Shown here: piece after piece, positions 5,538 through 5,619 of the stretch | Layout: each line of letters opens with the position of its first letter | How positions within the stretch are numbered: the stretch's first letter is position 1 | From: DATFMP01 sp041477795 | Lineage (GTDB): Bacteria; SAR324; JACQKK01 | Length of the DNA stretch: 5,619 nucleotides | Direction: 5' to 3' | Assembly (NCBI GenBank): GCA_041477795.1 | Contig: JBGOUY010000282.1 | Coordinates: forward strand, 1 to 5,619 | Notes under the pieces: model-generated | What the model was told of the DNA's origin: nothing | Database searches by the model: none | The model's input: the letters and a program-made list of their open reading frames with translations, nothing else | Translations under genes and position numbers: made by a program

Positions 5538-5619
5538 ATGGGTGGGAACATGCGCGTGGCGGTGCTCAAGGCGCCCCGCCAGATCGACGTGGTGGCGCGC
5601 CCGATGCCGGTCGCCGGCG
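5538..5619 (+). CDS. Zinc-type (MDR) alcohol dehydrogenase-like protein, N-terminus only
   Basis: Only the first 27 codons are visible. The segment MRVAVLKAPRQIDVVARPMPVAG has the strand pattern that opens medium-chain dehydrogenase/reductase proteins (MKAxVLxxPxxLxVxExPxPxPG): the first beta-strands of the GroES-like domain before the catalytic-zinc Cys, which lies beyond the edge. The ATG at 5538 has GGGGA six bases upstream. The ATG at 5550, where the conserved sequence begins, is the alternative start. The gene follows the M24 stop after 23 bp, so the two are probably co-transcribed. Members include threonine, sorbitol and other polyol dehydrogenases, and the substrate cannot be told from this fragment. 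Confidence 0.72.
   Translation, partial: MGGNMRVAVLKAPRQIDVVARPMPVAG

Overview
The window is GC-rich bacterial DNA with strongly GC-biased third codon positions. The twin-arginine signal, the c-type cytochrome and the FNR/ANR-type operator half-sites all suggest a facultatively anaerobic proteobacterium. I cannot place it more precisely from sequence alone.

The left 3.5 kb is one minus-strand operon, read from about 3503 down to coordinate 1. In transcription order it encodes a membrane-anchored pentaheme cytochrome c (2760-3503), a Tat-exported molybdopterin oxidoreductase-family subunit (240-2720), and the start of an iron-sulfur electron-transfer subunit (1-226, cut by the window edge). 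This order, with separate Mo-type and Fe-S genes, matches the quinone reductase complex Qrc (QrcA-QrcB-QrcC-QrcD) and is related to alternative complex III. The expected fourth gene, an NrfD/PsrC-type membrane quinone-binding protein, would lie just outside the left edge. Such a complex would exchange electrons between the quinone pool and periplasmic cytochromes.

The middle (3504-4248) is a 745-bp divergent intergenic region with no convincing gene. It holds two tandem FNR/ANR-like boxes 23 bp apart (3893-3906 and 3916-3929). The first lies at almost class II spacing from an A-rich minus-strand -10-like element, which suggests the complex is switched on under low oxygen. If that promoter is real, the cytochrome gene has a leader of roughly 355 nt, which contains small inverted and direct repeats.

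The right part reads on the plus strand. It holds an M24-family (creatinase/ectoine hydrolase/aminopeptidase P-like) protein (4249-5514) in which the second metal-ligand Asp appears to be Cys. It is followed closely by the first codons of a zinc-type alcohol dehydrogenase-like protein, cut by the right edge. These two look like a small catabolic operon with no obvious link to the redox complex. The most noteworthy items are the Qrc-like module with its tandem FNR boxes and the altered metal site of the M24 protein.
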